The notes: generated by a model from the sequence alone, not told the origin. 64,000 nt of DNA from Christiangramia sabulilitoris (GCF_007050985.1 NZ_VHSF01000001.1:496001-560000), one strand, 5' to 3'; counted from the stretch's first letter, positions 26,358-35,967 are shown. Numbers and translations: made by a program.

Positions 26358-27767
26358 TTATACTTTGGTGATCCTACCCATGATCTGGATAAGTTTCTTT
26401 TTTAAGTCGGTGAATGGTGGATGCAACAGGTCTGAAGCAGCTAAGCTTTTCTGATGCATAACTGCGCGTTTCTTAGAGAACGTCTTAAAACCATCGAAAC
26501 CATGATAATGGCCCATTCCGCTTGCTCCAACTCCGCCAAATGGTAAATTATGCTGGGCCAGATGATAGATGGTATCATTGATAGTTACCCCGCCGGATAG
26601 TGTATTTCTAAGCAACCAGTTAATCCTCTTCTTCTTATTGTCAAAATAATACAGTGCCAGTGGTTTTGGATGATCATTAACGTATGCCACGGCATCTTCC
26701 ATATTTTCAATATTTAGAACAGGAAGCACAGGACCAAAGATCTCTTCCTGCATAAGCTGCATTTCTGAAGAGACGTTAAAAACCAATTTTGGAGTTATGG
26801 ATCTGCTATCACGATCAGCTTTTTTATCTCCCAGTTCCACGATCCTTGCTCCCTTATCTGTTGCATCTTCCAGTAAGGAATTTAACCGGTCGTGGTGATC
26901 TTTATTAATAATGCTGGTATACTGGTCATTTTCGTTTATGTTGGGATAAAACTTCTGAACCGTTTCTATGGCGTGTCTCTCAAATTCGGAATTCATCGCT
27001 GCCGGCATGATCACATAATCTGGGGCGACGCAGGTTTGGCCGGCATTAAATAATTTTCCTGCCATCAATCTCTTAGCGGCAAGTTTTACCGGGTAAGAAT
27101 GATGAATAATTGCAGGCGATTTCCCACCCAATTCCAGGGTTACCGGAGTAAGGTTAGGAGCGGCGGCTTCCATAACCAATTTCCCGACCCTCGTGGAACC
27201 GGTAAAAAAAATGTGATCAAAAGCCAATGAAGAAAAATCCCTGGCGAGCCCCGCATCCCCGGTGACACAATGAATATATTCTTCAGGAAAATTTTTATTG
27301 ATCATTTCTTTTATCACTGCCGCAGAAGCCGGAGCTATTTCTGATGGTTTTAAAATTGCATGATTCCCTGCTGCAATCGCATCTACCAGTGGACTAAGGC
27401 TAAGCAGCACCTGGTAGTTCCATGCGCCCATGATACCAACAGAGCCCAGGGGCTGGAATTGGTAATAGGCAGAGCTGGGAAGTAAAAACCACGCCCCTGG
27501 CACATACCTCCTTTTCATCCAGTTTCGAAGATTTTTCATGGCATGGCGTATTTCATCCTGCAGGGGAAAGATCTCCAGGAATAAAGTTTCTTCCCTGGCG
27601 CGAAGTCCGAAATCCTGAAATACCGCCTCGATTAGACTGTTCTTATTCTCCTCTAAAACATCAGAAAGTTTTTTTAGGGTTTGCATCCTTTTTTCAAATG
27701 ATGGAGGAGCTTTTTTAAAAGCAGCTTGTTGCCTTATCAGCAGATCATTAAGTTCTGACTTATTCAT
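26358..27767 (-). CDS. Aldehyde dehydrogenase (coniferyl/fatty-aldehyde type)
   Basis: 469 aa. Catalytic Cys in 'LFNAGQTCVAPDYVIMP', general-base Glu in 'VTLELGGKSPAIIH', and 'HNLPFGGVGASGMGHYHG' near the C-terminus mark the coniferyl/fatty aldehyde dehydrogenase branch. Oxidises long or aromatic aldehydes with NAD(P). Overlaps the SDR gene start-to-stop by 8 bp, so the two are coupled and may act in series on an alcohol or aldehyde. Confidence 0.9.
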   Translation of the reverse strand: MNKSELNDLLIRQQAAFKKAPPSFEKRMQTLKKLSDVLEENKNSLIEAVFQDFGLRAREETLFLEIFPLQDEIRHAMKNLRNWMKRRYVPGAWFLLPSSAYYQFQPLGSVGIMGAWNYQVLLSLSPLVDAIAAGNHAILKPSEIAPASAAVIKEMINKNFPEEYIHCVTGDAGLARDFSSLAFDHIFFTGSTRVGKLVMEAAAPNLTPVTLELGGKSPAIIHHSYPVKLAAKRLMAGKLFNAGQTCVAPDYVIMPAAMNSEFERHAIETVQKFYPNINENDQYTSIINKDHHDRLNSLLEDATDKGARIVELGDKKADRDSRSITPKLVFNVSSEMQLMQEEIFGPVLPVLNIENMEDAVAYVNDHPKPLALYYFDNKKKRINWLLRNTLSGGVTINDTIYHLAQHNLPFGGVGASGMGHYHGFDGFKTFSKKRAVMHQKSLAASDLLHPPFTDLKKKLIQIMGRITKV

Positions 27768-28644
27768 GCCTTCTTCCTTTAAAGTTATCCATGGATTGAT
27801 AGATGCCGAAGAATTTCCCTATCACAATATCCAGTAATCTTTGTGGTAAAATACCCTTGATAAAAGGCAAAGTATAAATGATCCAGGGAGTTCTGAGGAT
27901 GATCTTATTCTTCTCAATTGCTTGAATGATCTTACGGGCCACTTTCTCTGGTTTAAGTACAGGGATTATGGGAGATTTTACACCCCGGAACATCCCGGTA
28001 TCTATATAATAAGGCGTTACCGTCAGGACTTTTATACCCGTATTTTCCTGTTCCATCTCTATCCTGAGAGAATCTGACCAACCGGTCATTGCCCATTTGC
28101 TGGCACAGTAAACTCCCATTTTTGAATTTGAGAGCATGCTGGCGGCAGAGGAAATATTAACAATATTTCCTGTTCCCCTTTCCAGCATCTGTGGTAAAAG
28201 CGCAAGCGTTAGTTTCATTGGCGCTACAGAATTTACACCCATATTCCTGTCTATATCTGCAGGGGTATGCTCCTGGAATCTTTTACCGGTCACTACCCCG
28301 GCATTATTAATAAGAATATCCACCTTATACCCTTCAGAACTAATCCTGGACAGGGCATTTTCTAGATCCTGTTCTTTGGTAATATCTGCATGGATTGTAA
28401 GAATATCACAATCTGCAGAAGCAAGGTCTTCTTTTACCCGTGCTAGGGCGGTGGCGTTAATATCCAGAATAATCAGAATTTTTGCTCCTTTACTAACCAG
28501 GATCTTTCCCATGAGCAAACCGATACCTGAAGCCCCACCGGTAATGAGAACGGTACTATCTTTAAATTTCGTCAATTGATTTCTTTGTTGAAGCTTAAAA
28601 ATAGAACTTTTAGATGAATTCCAGGTGCTAATTAAATTCGGCAC
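27760..28644 (-). CDS. Short-chain dehydrogenase/reductase
   Basis: 294 aa. 'VLITGGASGIGLLMGKILV' is the cofactor motif, 'LINNAGVV' follows, and catalytic 'NISSAASMLSNSKMGVYCASKWA' (quoted in part: SAASML and YCASK) supplies Ser, Tyr and Lys. C-terminal hydrophobic stretch ('PWIIYTLPFIKGILP') suggests membrane association, as in retinol-dehydrogenase-like members. About 30 residues precede the Rossmann fold. Overlaps both neighbours: 17 bp with the DUF2231 gene and 8 bp with the aldehyde dehydrogenase. Confidence 0.87.
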   Translation of the reverse strand: MPNLISTWNSSKSSIFKLQQRNQLTKFKDSTVLITGGASGIGLLMGKILVSKGAKILIILDINATALARVKEDLASADCDILTIHADITKEQDLENALSRISSEGYKVDILINNAGVVTGKRFQEHTPADIDRNMGVNSVAPMKLTLALLPQMLERGTGNIVNISSAASMLSNSKMGVYCASKWAMTGWSDSLRIEMEQENTGIKVLTVTPYYIDTGMFRGVKSPIIPVLKPEKVARKIIQAIEKNKIILRTPWIIYTLPFIKGILPQRLLDIVIGKFFGIYQSMDNFKGRRHE

Positions 28645-29113
28645 AATCTGAAGAAGGAATGTTCACCCCGGCGGCCTGTTGATAAACCAACTCTGCCCCT
28701 AAATGGCCTACATAAGCCATGATCACACTACCAGAAAGCATAAGTATAACCAGCAATACAGAAATGACCCTGGTTTTAAAAAGATCTATTTTACTAATGA
28801 TAATTTCAATGAGAAGGGCGATACTAAAGATCCAGGCCGTGGTATAGGCCAGATTCTCATGTTCTTTTAAAACGGTGGGATCGCAGAGTTTTCTGGATAC
28901 TATTCCATCGGCCAGGTCACCCGTATAAATCGAAATCCAAACTCCGATAACACCCAGAAATAGTAATACCCTGCCGCCATGGTCCCAGGTCATTTTAGAG
29001 GACCATAGACTTATCAATTTAAAAAGGCTGGCGAGCAACAGTAAAACTATTGGAAAATGAACGGACAGAGGATGAAAAACCTCTGTCCGCCAGAATTCTG
29101 GTAAATCTGTCAT
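28628..29113 (-). CDS. DUF2231-type membrane protein
   Basis: 161 aa with four membrane helices. 'FHPLSVHFPIVLLLLASLF' near the N-terminus with paired His residues is the DUF2231 signature; 'GDLADGIVSRKLCDP' and 'LKEHENLAYTTAWIF' follow. Such proteins may bind haem, but this is unproven. Starts 3 bp after the lipoprotein gene stop and overlaps the SDR gene, forming a four-gene operon 29.45-26.36 kb. Confidence 0.75.
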   Translation of the reverse strand: MTDLPEFWRTEVFHPLSVHFPIVLLLLASLFKLISLWSSKMTWDHGGRVLLFLGVIGVWISIYTGDLADGIVSRKLCDPTVLKEHENLAYTTAWIFSIALLIEIIISKIDLFKTRVISVLLVILMLSGSVIMAYVGHLGAELVYQQAAGVNIPSSDCAEFN

Positions 29114-29115
29114 TA

Positions 29116-29430
29116 TTATTCCATGATTTTTACCGAAATGGGATCAAGTCTTTTCCCGTTTTTCTCTACTTCCACTTCTACTTTCTGTCCTTCTTTAAGT
29201 TCAGAAAAATCTACTTCAGCACCATTTCTGGTAAGGCTGGTAGTTTCAGTAAAGTAAAGTTCAAGGGTTTTGTCATCATCTGTAGCAACATAGATCTCTG
29301 TCTTATCTGCTTCTACCTCACTGATGGTCCCCTGGTAGGTTCCAGATTCCACCACATCTGTACTTTCGCCACAGGCAATGAACAATAATATGGCACTAAA
29401 AAACATACCTTTTAAAATAGAACTTTTCAT
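29116..29430 (-). CDS. Lipoprotein with OB-like domain
   Basis: 104 aa from MKSSILKGMFFSAILLFIAC; the lipobox Cys is residue 20. The mature part alternates short strands: 'GTYQGTISEVEADKTEIYVA', 'LTRNGAEVDFSELKEGQKV'. Looks like a small periplasmic OB- or SH3-like barrel. A start 21 bp upstream is possible but would add only polar residues before the signal. First gene of the operon with DUF2231, SDR and aldehyde dehydrogenase. Confidence 0.7.
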   Translation of the reverse strand: MKSSILKGMFFSAILLFIACGESTDVVESGTYQGTISEVEADKTEIYVATDDDKTLELYFTETTSLTRNGAEVDFSELKEGQKVEVEVEKNGKRLDPISVKIME

Positions 29431-29500
29431 AAATTTTTTATTTAGATTCAAGGATGAAATTATATAAAAAACTACCTCTACCCAAGTAAGAATGCTGATT

Positions 29501-30544
29501 TTATAAATTTTCTTCTTCTTCCCCTTCGTTTTCAGGAATTCTAATCATGCTAAATGATCGCATTAAATGGTACAGGCCGGGAAGAATGATCGCTCCACCA
29601 ATTATCAGGGAAATTCCCAAAACATTAATAACAGAATCTGGAGCTGTATCATCCATCATGTTCACTTCCCCGGTACTGGTAATAATTAGATAAGGGAAAT
29701 GGGTATTCACCGCGGCAAAAAGAATAAGCAGGATCTGGAAACCGGCATAAAACCGCGTTAAGCTGCTATGCTGTTCCTTAATGGCCTTCCATAGAGGGAT
29801 AAGCAGTAAGGCAGAAAGGCTAACCGCACTCAGCGAGTAAATATCTGAAAGAAAATCCTGCACGAATATTACGTCTGCCACAAGACCATACATCAAGAGC
29901 GCTGCTCCCAGGAGCACTACTACCACGGTATAGATAGCTGATTTTCTACTATATAATTTTCTTGTTTCGCCGGTTGTTTCCCCGATAAGTAAGGTCGAGG
30001 CGAGAAAAGCACAGAGAGCGGCGTAAAACAAACCGGTAAGAAAGCTGAACATATTCAGCCAGGAGTTCATAAAGACCTCAGCAAAACTGGTTTCAGCATA
30101 ATCTGTGGTAATCACGATCTCTCCACTCACTAGACTGCCAAAGCTCATTCCGAGGAAAATGGGAGTGATAAGACTTGAAACCCGGAACATTCGATTGTAC
30201 CATATTTGAGAAGCTCCTTCCACCGCGTCATAATGCCTGAAAATAAACGCCACACCGCGCATGGTAATCCCCAGCAATACCAGGGTGAGCGGGATATGCA
30301 GGTATATAATGATTATATTGAAATAAACCGGAAAGGCTATCCAAAGGATGACGATAAGAATTATCAGCCAGATATGATTGGCTTCCCAAACGGGGCCCAT
30401 AACTTCGTAAATGGTATCCCGGTTTAATTTCCGGTTCTCTTTAGAAGAAAATAATTCCACGATCCCGGCTCCAAAATCGGCACCACCAAGCAGTACATAT
30501 AGGAAAAGTGAAAAGAAAGTAAAAAACAGGACGATATACAGCAT
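29501..30544 (-). CDS. cydB: Cytochrome bd oxidase subunit II
   Basis: 347 aa, nine membrane helices. 'YVLLGGADFGAGIVELFS' at the N-terminus and 'YEVMGPVWEANHIWLIILIV' area (quoted in part) are CydB signatures, as is 'MRGVAFIFRH'. Partner of CydA in the terminal oxidase that reduces oxygen with quinol at low oxygen or under sulfide stress. Its start is 3 bp from the cydA stop. No cydX-like small gene was seen after it. Confidence 0.93.
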   Translation of the reverse strand: MLYIVLFFTFFSLFLYVLLGGADFGAGIVELFSSKENRKLNRDTIYEVMGPVWEANHIWLIILIVILWIAFPVYFNIIIIYLHIPLTLVLLGITMRGVAFIFRHYDAVEGASQIWYNRMFRVSSLITPIFLGMSFGSLVSGEIVITTDYAETSFAEVFMNSWLNMFSFLTGLFYAALCAFLASTLLIGETTGETRKLYSRKSAIYTVVVVLLGAALLMYGLVADVIFVQDFLSDIYSLSAVSLSALLLIPLWKAIKEQHSSLTRFYAGFQILLILFAAVNTHFPYLIITSTGEVNMMDDTAPDSVINVLGISLIIGGAIILPGLYHLMRSFSMIRIPENEGEEEENL

Positions 30545-30546
30545 AA

Positions 30547-31851
30547 TTAATCAATTGACCGGTTAAGCACCCTGATCTGCCTTTTCATAAGCCAGGTAAC
30601 TGTTATCGCGAGCGTAATATAAACGAACACGTAGAGGAAGAAAGTGTATTTTAATCCGGGCATGGGAGTAACAGCTCCAGAGGTTCGCATGATTTTGTAG
30701 ACGATCCAGGGCTGCCGTCCTACTTCAGTCACCACCCAACCCGCTTCCACGGCAATAAACCCCATGGGACTTAATAATGCGAAAAGCCACCAGAATGCCG
30801 GAGTGTTCATCCAGCTTTTTTTCTTCAGGCTTATAAAAAATATGATGGCGGCAATCATCAATAAAGTTCCAATACCAACCATCACCTGGAAGGCGTAATG
30901 TACTACCGATACCGGCGGCAATTCATCTTCGGGGAAATCATTCAGGCCTTTCACCTCGGCATCAAAATCACCAAAAGCTAAAAAGGACAGTGCTTTGGGA
31001 ATTTCGATCTTATGGGTCACTTTCCTGTTCTCTTCATCTACTAAACCACCTATGTAAAGTGGTGCGCCTTTTGAGGTTTCATAATGGGCCTCCATCGCGG
31101 CAAGCTTTACAGGTTGTCTTTTGGCTATATCCTTGGCAGACAGGTCACCGCTTAAAGGTTGAAGAAGTGCAGCGACCGCACCAAAAGAGATGGCGATCTT
31201 AAATGCTTTTTTATGAAGTGGAACTCTCCTGTTTCTAAGGATCTGAAAGGCATGTATACCGGCTACGGCAAATCCTGTGGCAGCGAATGCAGCCAGGGTC
31301 ATATGCAAGGCCTGGGTAAACCAGGCATCATTTAAAAAGGCTGCGACCGGATCTATATTCACAAATTCCCCATTAATCACCTCAAAACCAGCGGGCGCAT
31401 TCATCCAGGCATTGGCAGAAACCACGAGGATTCCTGAGGCTACCCCGGAGATTCCAATAATTATACCGGTGATCCAGTGAAAAGTTTCAGGCAATTTATT
31501 CCAGCCATACAGGTAAAAACCGAGGGCAATAGCTTCCACAAAAAAGGCAGCGCCTTCCAGTGAAAAAGGCATTCCGATAACCGGGCCGGCATGTTTCATA
31601 AATTCTGGCCAGAGCATACCAAGTTCAAAAGAAAGCGCGGTGCCCGAAACTGCCCCGGTCACAAAAAAGATAGCCACTCCCCGCTGCCAGGCTTTGGTAA
31701 GATCCAGGTAGACCTGATCCCTGGTATTAAGCCATTTTTTATGGGATACTACCATAAAAAAAGGCATGACCATACCGATACATGCAAAAATTATATGAAA
31801 GCCTAAGGTAAATGCCATTTGAAGCCTGGCGTAGTCTAGATTTTCCATCAA
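30547..31851 (-). CDS. cydA: Cytochrome bd oxidase subunit I
   Basis: 434 aa. 'LQMAFTLGFHIIFACIGM' contains the haem b595 ligand His; 'FFVEAIALGFYLYGWNKLP' and 'VTEVGRQPWIVYKIMRT' are the conserved CydA motifs. Short Q-loop form, without the long insertion of E. coli CydA. bd oxidases resist sulfide and nitric oxide, which fits the surrounding persulfide genes, though no palindrome operator was found upstream. Confidence 0.94.
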   Translation of the reverse strand: MMENLDYARLQMAFTLGFHIIFACIGMVMPFFMVVSHKKWLNTRDQVYLDLTKAWQRGVAIFFVTGAVSGTALSFELGMLWPEFMKHAGPVIGMPFSLEGAAFFVEAIALGFYLYGWNKLPETFHWITGIIIGISGVASGILVVSANAWMNAPAGFEVINGEFVNIDPVAAFLNDAWFTQALHMTLAAFAATGFAVAGIHAFQILRNRRVPLHKKAFKIAISFGAVAALLQPLSGDLSAKDIAKRQPVKLAAMEAHYETSKGAPLYIGGLVDEENRKVTHKIEIPKALSFLAFGDFDAEVKGLNDFPEDELPPVSVVHYAFQVMVGIGTLLMIAAIIFFISLKKKSWMNTPAFWWLFALLSPMGFIAVEAGWVVTEVGRQPWIVYKIMRTSGAVTPMPGLKYTFFLYVFVYITLAITVTWLMKRQIRVLNRSID

Positions 31852-32375
31852 CGGAAATTTTATAAAACGAGTCTGTGAAAATTACAGAACTCACTGGTTC
31901 CTTCGGCCTATAAATTTAATGAAATTTAGGAGGTGAGATCGAGATCTGCCAGCCAAATTCAAGGTGTTAAGTTAAAATTATGAAGTGTAGAAAAATCGAA
32001 GAAAAAGGCTAAATAAAAGAGTTGAAAAAAATCCGGATACGGAACAGAATAACCATTCTAAAAGAAATCCATAAAAAGAGATTTCCAGCAGGGAGAAGGT
32101 TTTTTATTCGGTTGCAACACCAAGATGGTGTGCATTTGTTTCCCCCCAAACCATAACTCCTGAAAAACATTGTTCCAATACCCGGATAATTAATTTATAT
32201 TTTAAATTCAACAGCCACATCTTCCAGTATATACAGGAAGTAATACAATTTCGATAATAGGTGGGGGGAATATTGGATTAGTACATTTTCGGAAATTTAA
32301 AAGTACACCAAATCAATGAGTTAGCATACGCTTTTGGTAACTTAAACATCGTACTGCTTAAACTTTAACAAAATA
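31852..32375. other. Long intergenic region
   Basis: 524 bp without a credible gene. It holds CACC-AAGAT-GGTG (32118-32130), a short perfect inverted repeat, and an imperfect palindrome CTGTGAAAATTACAG just upstream of cydA (near 31873-31887) that could be a regulator site. Nothing else recognised. Confidence 0.4.
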
Positions 32376-33176
32376 TTAATATAGCTCATTCCAAATGATA
32401 TAGATACCCATTAGCATCACAAACCATCCAAATCCTTTTTTCAGCTTTTTCCCGTTAATGAAATTATTAAGGTAGACTCCCAGCCAGATCCCACCTACAG
32501 AGATGCCGGTAAATATTAAAAGGAAAACCCAGTCTATTTTCATATTTTCCACATCCCCAATAAAACCTATAAGAGATTTAACGGCAATAATAAGCAAGGA
32601 AGTGGCCACTGCTTTTTTCATGGGAAGTTTTGCCAGCAGTACCAAAGCCGGAATAATCAAAAATCCTCCTCCTGCACCTACGATACCGGTTAAAAGACCT
32701 ACCACCAGGCCTTCAAGAATGATCAATGGATAGTTATAGCTAACCTTTTCCACTTCCAGATTCCTGCCATTATCTTTTTCCCTGATCATGGATATAGAAG
32801 CAATCACCATAATGATCGCAAAAAATAACATGATCCCAATATTTTTGGTGATGGTAAAGTCGAAAACGGAGAATATTTCATCGGGAATAGCAGGAACCAG
32901 GAATTTCCTGGTAAGATATACGGCGATAAAAGCCGGGATGGCAAATACAATTGCTGTTCTATAGTCTATAAGTTTTTTGGGAACATTCCGCAGGGCTCCA
33001 ACCAGGGAAGAGGTGCCAACCACAAATAATGAATAAGCGGTAGCGGTAACAGGATTTACGGCCATAAGATATACTAAAACCGGAACCGTTAAAATGGAGC
33101 CTCCTCCACCAATTAATCCTAAAACCACGCCTATTAATAGTGCACCGAAGTATCCCAGTATTTCAAGTATATCCAT
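32376..33176 (-). CDS. TauE/SafE family sulfite exporter-like protein
   Basis: 266 aa, about eight membrane helices in two similar halves. 'GLIGGGGSILTVPVLVYL' and 'GIVGAGGGFLIIPALVLL' are the repeated TauE/SafE loops. The family moves sulfite, sulfoacetate or other anions. Context supports sulfite export: a persulfide dioxygenase makes sulfite, and this gene has the same promoter design and lies next to the Crp/Fnr gene. Confidence 0.87.
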   Translation of the reverse strand: MDILEILGYFGALLIGVVLGLIGGGGSILTVPVLVYLMAVNPVTATAYSLFVVGTSSLVGALRNVPKKLIDYRTAIVFAIPAFIAVYLTRKFLVPAIPDEIFSVFDFTITKNIGIMLFFAIIMVIASISMIREKDNGRNLEVEKVSYNYPLIILEGLVVGLLTGIVGAGGGFLIIPALVLLAKLPMKKAVATSLLIIAVKSLIGFIGDVENMKIDWVFLLIFTGISVGGIWLGVYLNNFINGKKLKKGFGWFVMLMGIYIIWNELY

Positions 33177-33196
33177 TTCTATTTTTTAATTCGGGG

Positions 33197-33240
33197 CAAA
33201 TGTATTGTCATCGTTTTAGACAGGCAGTAACATGAGTTAC
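33197..33240 (-). promoter_or_regulatory. Crp/Fnr-type activated promoter, TauE gene
   Basis: Palindrome GTAAC-ATGA-GTTAC at 33227-33240, exactly 22 bp, then minus-strand TACATTTG (33197-33204), a perfect -7 box, 20 bp before the start at 33176. Confidence 0.7.
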
Positions 33241-33248
33241 ACAGGGTT

Positions 33249-33881
33249 TTACAGGTTAATCACTTTTATCTGGTTTCTTTGCAGTGAGATCTTCTTTTCT
33301 ATCTCCAGCTTTTTTAGCAACCTGGAGATGACCACCCGTGAGGTATGCATATCATACGCGATCTGCTGGTGGGTACTGTGGATATTTTCATCCCGGTTGA
33401 TTTTGGCTTTGTCCCGCAGGTAGCGCATAAGACGTTCATCCATATTCATAAAAGCAATGGCATCTATGGCATCCAGCATTTCTGAAAGGCGGGCATGATA
33501 GGACCCGAAAACGAAATTGCGCCAGCTCTTATATTTAGCGGTCCATTCTTCCATCTTGGAAACAGGAATCATAATAAGGCTGGTATCCCTTTCGGCTACT
33601 GCGCGAATCTCACTTTTGGTCTGGCCCATACAGCAGTTCAGGGTCATGGCACAGGTATCCCCACGTTCCAGAAAATAGAGCAGTAACTCATCCCCTTCTG
33701 AATCTTCCCTAAGGATTTTCACGGCTCCCCGCAGCAGTAAAGGCATTCCTCTCACGTAATCACCAATTTCTATGATGGTCTCCCCGGCTGAAATATTTTT
33801 TAGAATACCTACCCCGGCGATCTCGTCCAACAGTTCTTCTTCGAATAAGAATCCATAGGCTTCCTGTAGCTCTGACTGCAT
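33249..33881 (-). CDS. Crp/Fnr family regulator with cysteine cluster
   Basis: 210 aa. Residues 25-130 are the cyclic-nucleotide-binding-like barrel, 140-205 the Crp winged HTH ('STHQQIAYDMHTSRVVISRL' region, quoted in part). The loop 'GDTCAMTLNCCMGQTKSE' carries three cysteines in place of nucleotide-contact residues, suggesting redox, metal or persulfide sensing rather than cAMP. Likely the activator of the GTAAC-N4-GTTAC promoters; this is inference from proximity and site symmetry. Its stop is 9 bp from the TauE operator. Confidence 0.87.
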   Translation of the reverse strand: MQSELQEAYGFLFEEELLDEIAGVGILKNISAGETIIEIGDYVRGMPLLLRGAVKILREDSEGDELLLYFLERGDTCAMTLNCCMGQTKSEIRAVAERDTSLIMIPVSKMEEWTAKYKSWRNFVFGSYHARLSEMLDAIDAIAFMNMDERLMRYLRDKAKINRDENIHSTHQQIAYDMHTSRVVISRLLKKLEIEKKISLQRNQIKVINL

Positions 33882-34359
33882 TACGTATAGTTTTAAAGAT
33901 TAAAATTATAAAGAATAATCAAGAATTAATCCCAGCGGTCTGGTAGGTTAAAAACATAGTTGAAGTTACAAAATTGATTTTTATCAATTCCTGAAGGCTT
34001 AAGATCCTATGGATAAACTTTTTATAATTTGGAGATCTCAGGACAAATTTTATCCAATTTATAATATCCCCTGAATCGGAGAGCAGTAAGAGATTTCTGA
34101 ATTTAATATACTCCCGTGGGGGATGGAAATTCCGCAGGGAAACAGAGGCATCTGCGAGAATTAAACAGACGTAAAATTTACATTGATCGCAACATCCTGT
34201 TTCCGGCTTGGGAAATATTACCTTTTCAGGATTCAATTTTATAAAAATTTTAATGAAGAAGCGGTCTCAGGTATGCTTTGTTAACATGCCATTATCAGAT
34301 GGTGAGGGCATTAATGAGTATCTTTAAAATTGAAAAAATTGCTAAAAAAAAGAAAAACT
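33882..34359. other. Intergenic region, promoter for dehydrogenase
   Basis: 478 bp. A minus-strand frame of 105 codons exists but looks random in composition. TATCTTTA at 34319-34326 (seven of eight to the -7 box) is the best promoter candidate for the gene at 34360. Nothing else recognised. Confidence 0.4.
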
Positions 34360-35742
34360 ATGTCTGAAGAAAAGAAACTTACCACGACCAATCCTGCAAC
34401 CGGAAAAACAATTGATACCTATGATATGATGACCGACCAGGAACTGGAACAGGGCATCAAAGATTGTCATGAAGCATTTCTGGAATGGAAAGGAAGATCT
34501 GCCGAGGATCGCGCCGGGGTAATAAGAAATATTGGTAAGAAACTGGCAGAGCATAAAGATGAACTGGCCAGTTTGATGACCAAAGAAATGGGGAAACTGG
34601 TAAAACAATCTGTGCAGGAGCTGGAGTTATGTACCGATATATGTAATTATACAGCAGATAATGCGCCAGATAGCCTGAAGGATGAGGAAAGAGAATTGCC
34701 CGATGGAGGCCGTGGTTATATTTCTTATTCTCCGCTTGGTGTTATCTACGGAATCCAGCCCTGGAATTTTCCAAGTTACCAGGTAGTAAGATACTCCATT
34801 GCCAATTTAATGGCCGGGAACGGAGTATTGCTGAAACATGCTGAAAACGTCACCGGATGTGCGCTAATGCTGGAAAAGATCTATCGCGAGGCAGGCTTAC
34901 CGGAACATTTGTTCAAAGTATTACTAATCTCGCACGACCAGAGTGACTCGGTGATAGAAAATGACCTGGTAAGGGGAGTAACCCTGACAGGTAGCCCCAA
35001 TGCCGGAAAAGTCATTGGAGAAAAAGCGGGAAAAGCCCTGAAGAAGACCGTACTGGAACTGGGTAGTAATGATGCTTATATTGTCCTGGAAGATGCAGAC
35101 CTGGACCTGGCAGTTAAGACCTGTGTACAGGGACGGTTGTATAATAATGGTGAAACCTGTGTAGCGGCCAAGAGGTTTATTGTGGTAGATAAGGTATATG
35201 AAGATTTTAAAAAAGCCTTTGTTGAGCAAATGTCTGGAATCAAAGCTGGCGATCCTACCAGCGATGATAGTGATATTGGACCTATGGCGAGAAAAGATTT
35301 ACGCGAGGAATTACACGAACAGGTGGAAGAGAGCGTAAAGAAAGGCGCAAAAATACTTTGTGGTGGTGAAATGCCAGATGGCGACGGATACTTTTATCCG
35401 GCGACCGTACTGGATGAATTAAAGCCGGGAATGCCGGCCTATGATGATGAATTATTTGGCCCGGTAGCTTCGCTGATCAAAGCCAAAGATGCAGATGACG
35501 CGATGCGAATTGCCAACGACAGCAGGTTTGGCCTGGGTGGTGGTATTTTCTCCAAGGATGAGGAAAAGGCCAGGAAATTAGCGAAATACCACTTTGATAC
35601 AGGAATGGTGTTTATCAACTCTTTTGGATTAGCAAAACCAAATATGCCTTTTGGAGGAGTAAAAGATTCCGGATATGGAAGGGAGCATGGAACCTTTGGA
35701 TTGCACGAATTTGTAAATGTAAAAGCGGTTATGTTCGCCTAA
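34360..35742 (+). CDS. NAD(P)-dependent succinate-semialdehyde dehydrogenase family protein
   Basis: 460 aa starting MSEEKKLTTTNPATGKTID. 'GVIYGIQPWNFPSYQVVRYS' area, Glu in 'TVLELGSNDAYIVLEDAD', catalytic Cys in 'YNNGETCVAAKRFIV' and 'NMPFGGVKDSGYGREHG' match the succinate-semialdehyde dehydrogenase (GabD/YneI-like) group. It oxidises succinate semialdehyde or related aldehydes to the acid. A TTG 30 bp upstream is in frame but would add only Lys-rich residues. Single gene with its own terminator. Confidence 0.9.
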   Translation: MSEEKKLTTTNPATGKTIDTYDMMTDQELEQGIKDCHEAFLEWKGRSAEDRAGVIRNIGKKLAEHKDELASLMTKEMGKLVKQSVQELELCTDICNYTADNAPDSLKDEERELPDGGRGYISYSPLGVIYGIQPWNFPSYQVVRYSIANLMAGNGVLLKHAENVTGCALMLEKIYREAGLPEHLFKVLLISHDQSDSVIENDLVRGVTLTGSPNAGKVIGEKAGKALKKTVLELGSNDAYIVLEDADLDLAVKTCVQGRLYNNGETCVAAKRFIVVDKVYEDFKKAFVEQMSGIKAGDPTSDDSDIGPMARKDLREELHEQVEESVKKGAKILCGGEMPDGDGYFYPATVLDELKPGMPAYDDELFGPVASLIKAKDADDAMRIANDSRFGLGGGIFSKDEEKARKLAKYHFDTGMVFINSFGLAKPNMPFGGVKDSGYGREHGTFGLHEFVNVKAVMFA

Positions 35743-35766
35743 ATCCCAGAGGATAAATAAAAGATG

Positions 35767-35802
35767 AATCCGGGGCTGGAAAATAGTCCCGGATTTTTTT
35801 TG
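35767..35802 (+). terminator. Intrinsic terminator of dehydrogenase gene
   Basis: AATCCGGG and CCCGGATT separated by 13 bases, followed by TTTTTTT. An ATG just before it (35764) opens a frame through the hairpin and is not a gene start. Confidence 0.75.
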
Positions 35803-35967
35803 CCATCAGGCGAATGGCAACCATTACCGCCAGGTAAAATTAAAATCTTTCAGAACGTTCTCAACATCCTGATTTTCAGTATATTTAAGAATCAAAATTC
35901 TGAATATCAGGCTTATAGAGCACCATATTCTTTCAAATGCATACTAGTATACCTAATCTCATACCTA

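Noticed and set aside
33919-34236. Minus-strand frame of 105 codons between crp and the dehydrogenase gene
   Set aside because: Random-looking composition, no family, no promoter; treated as intergenic.
35764-35967. Upstream extension of the TerB-like gene
   Set aside because: Runs through the terminator of the preceding gene and has no conserved content.
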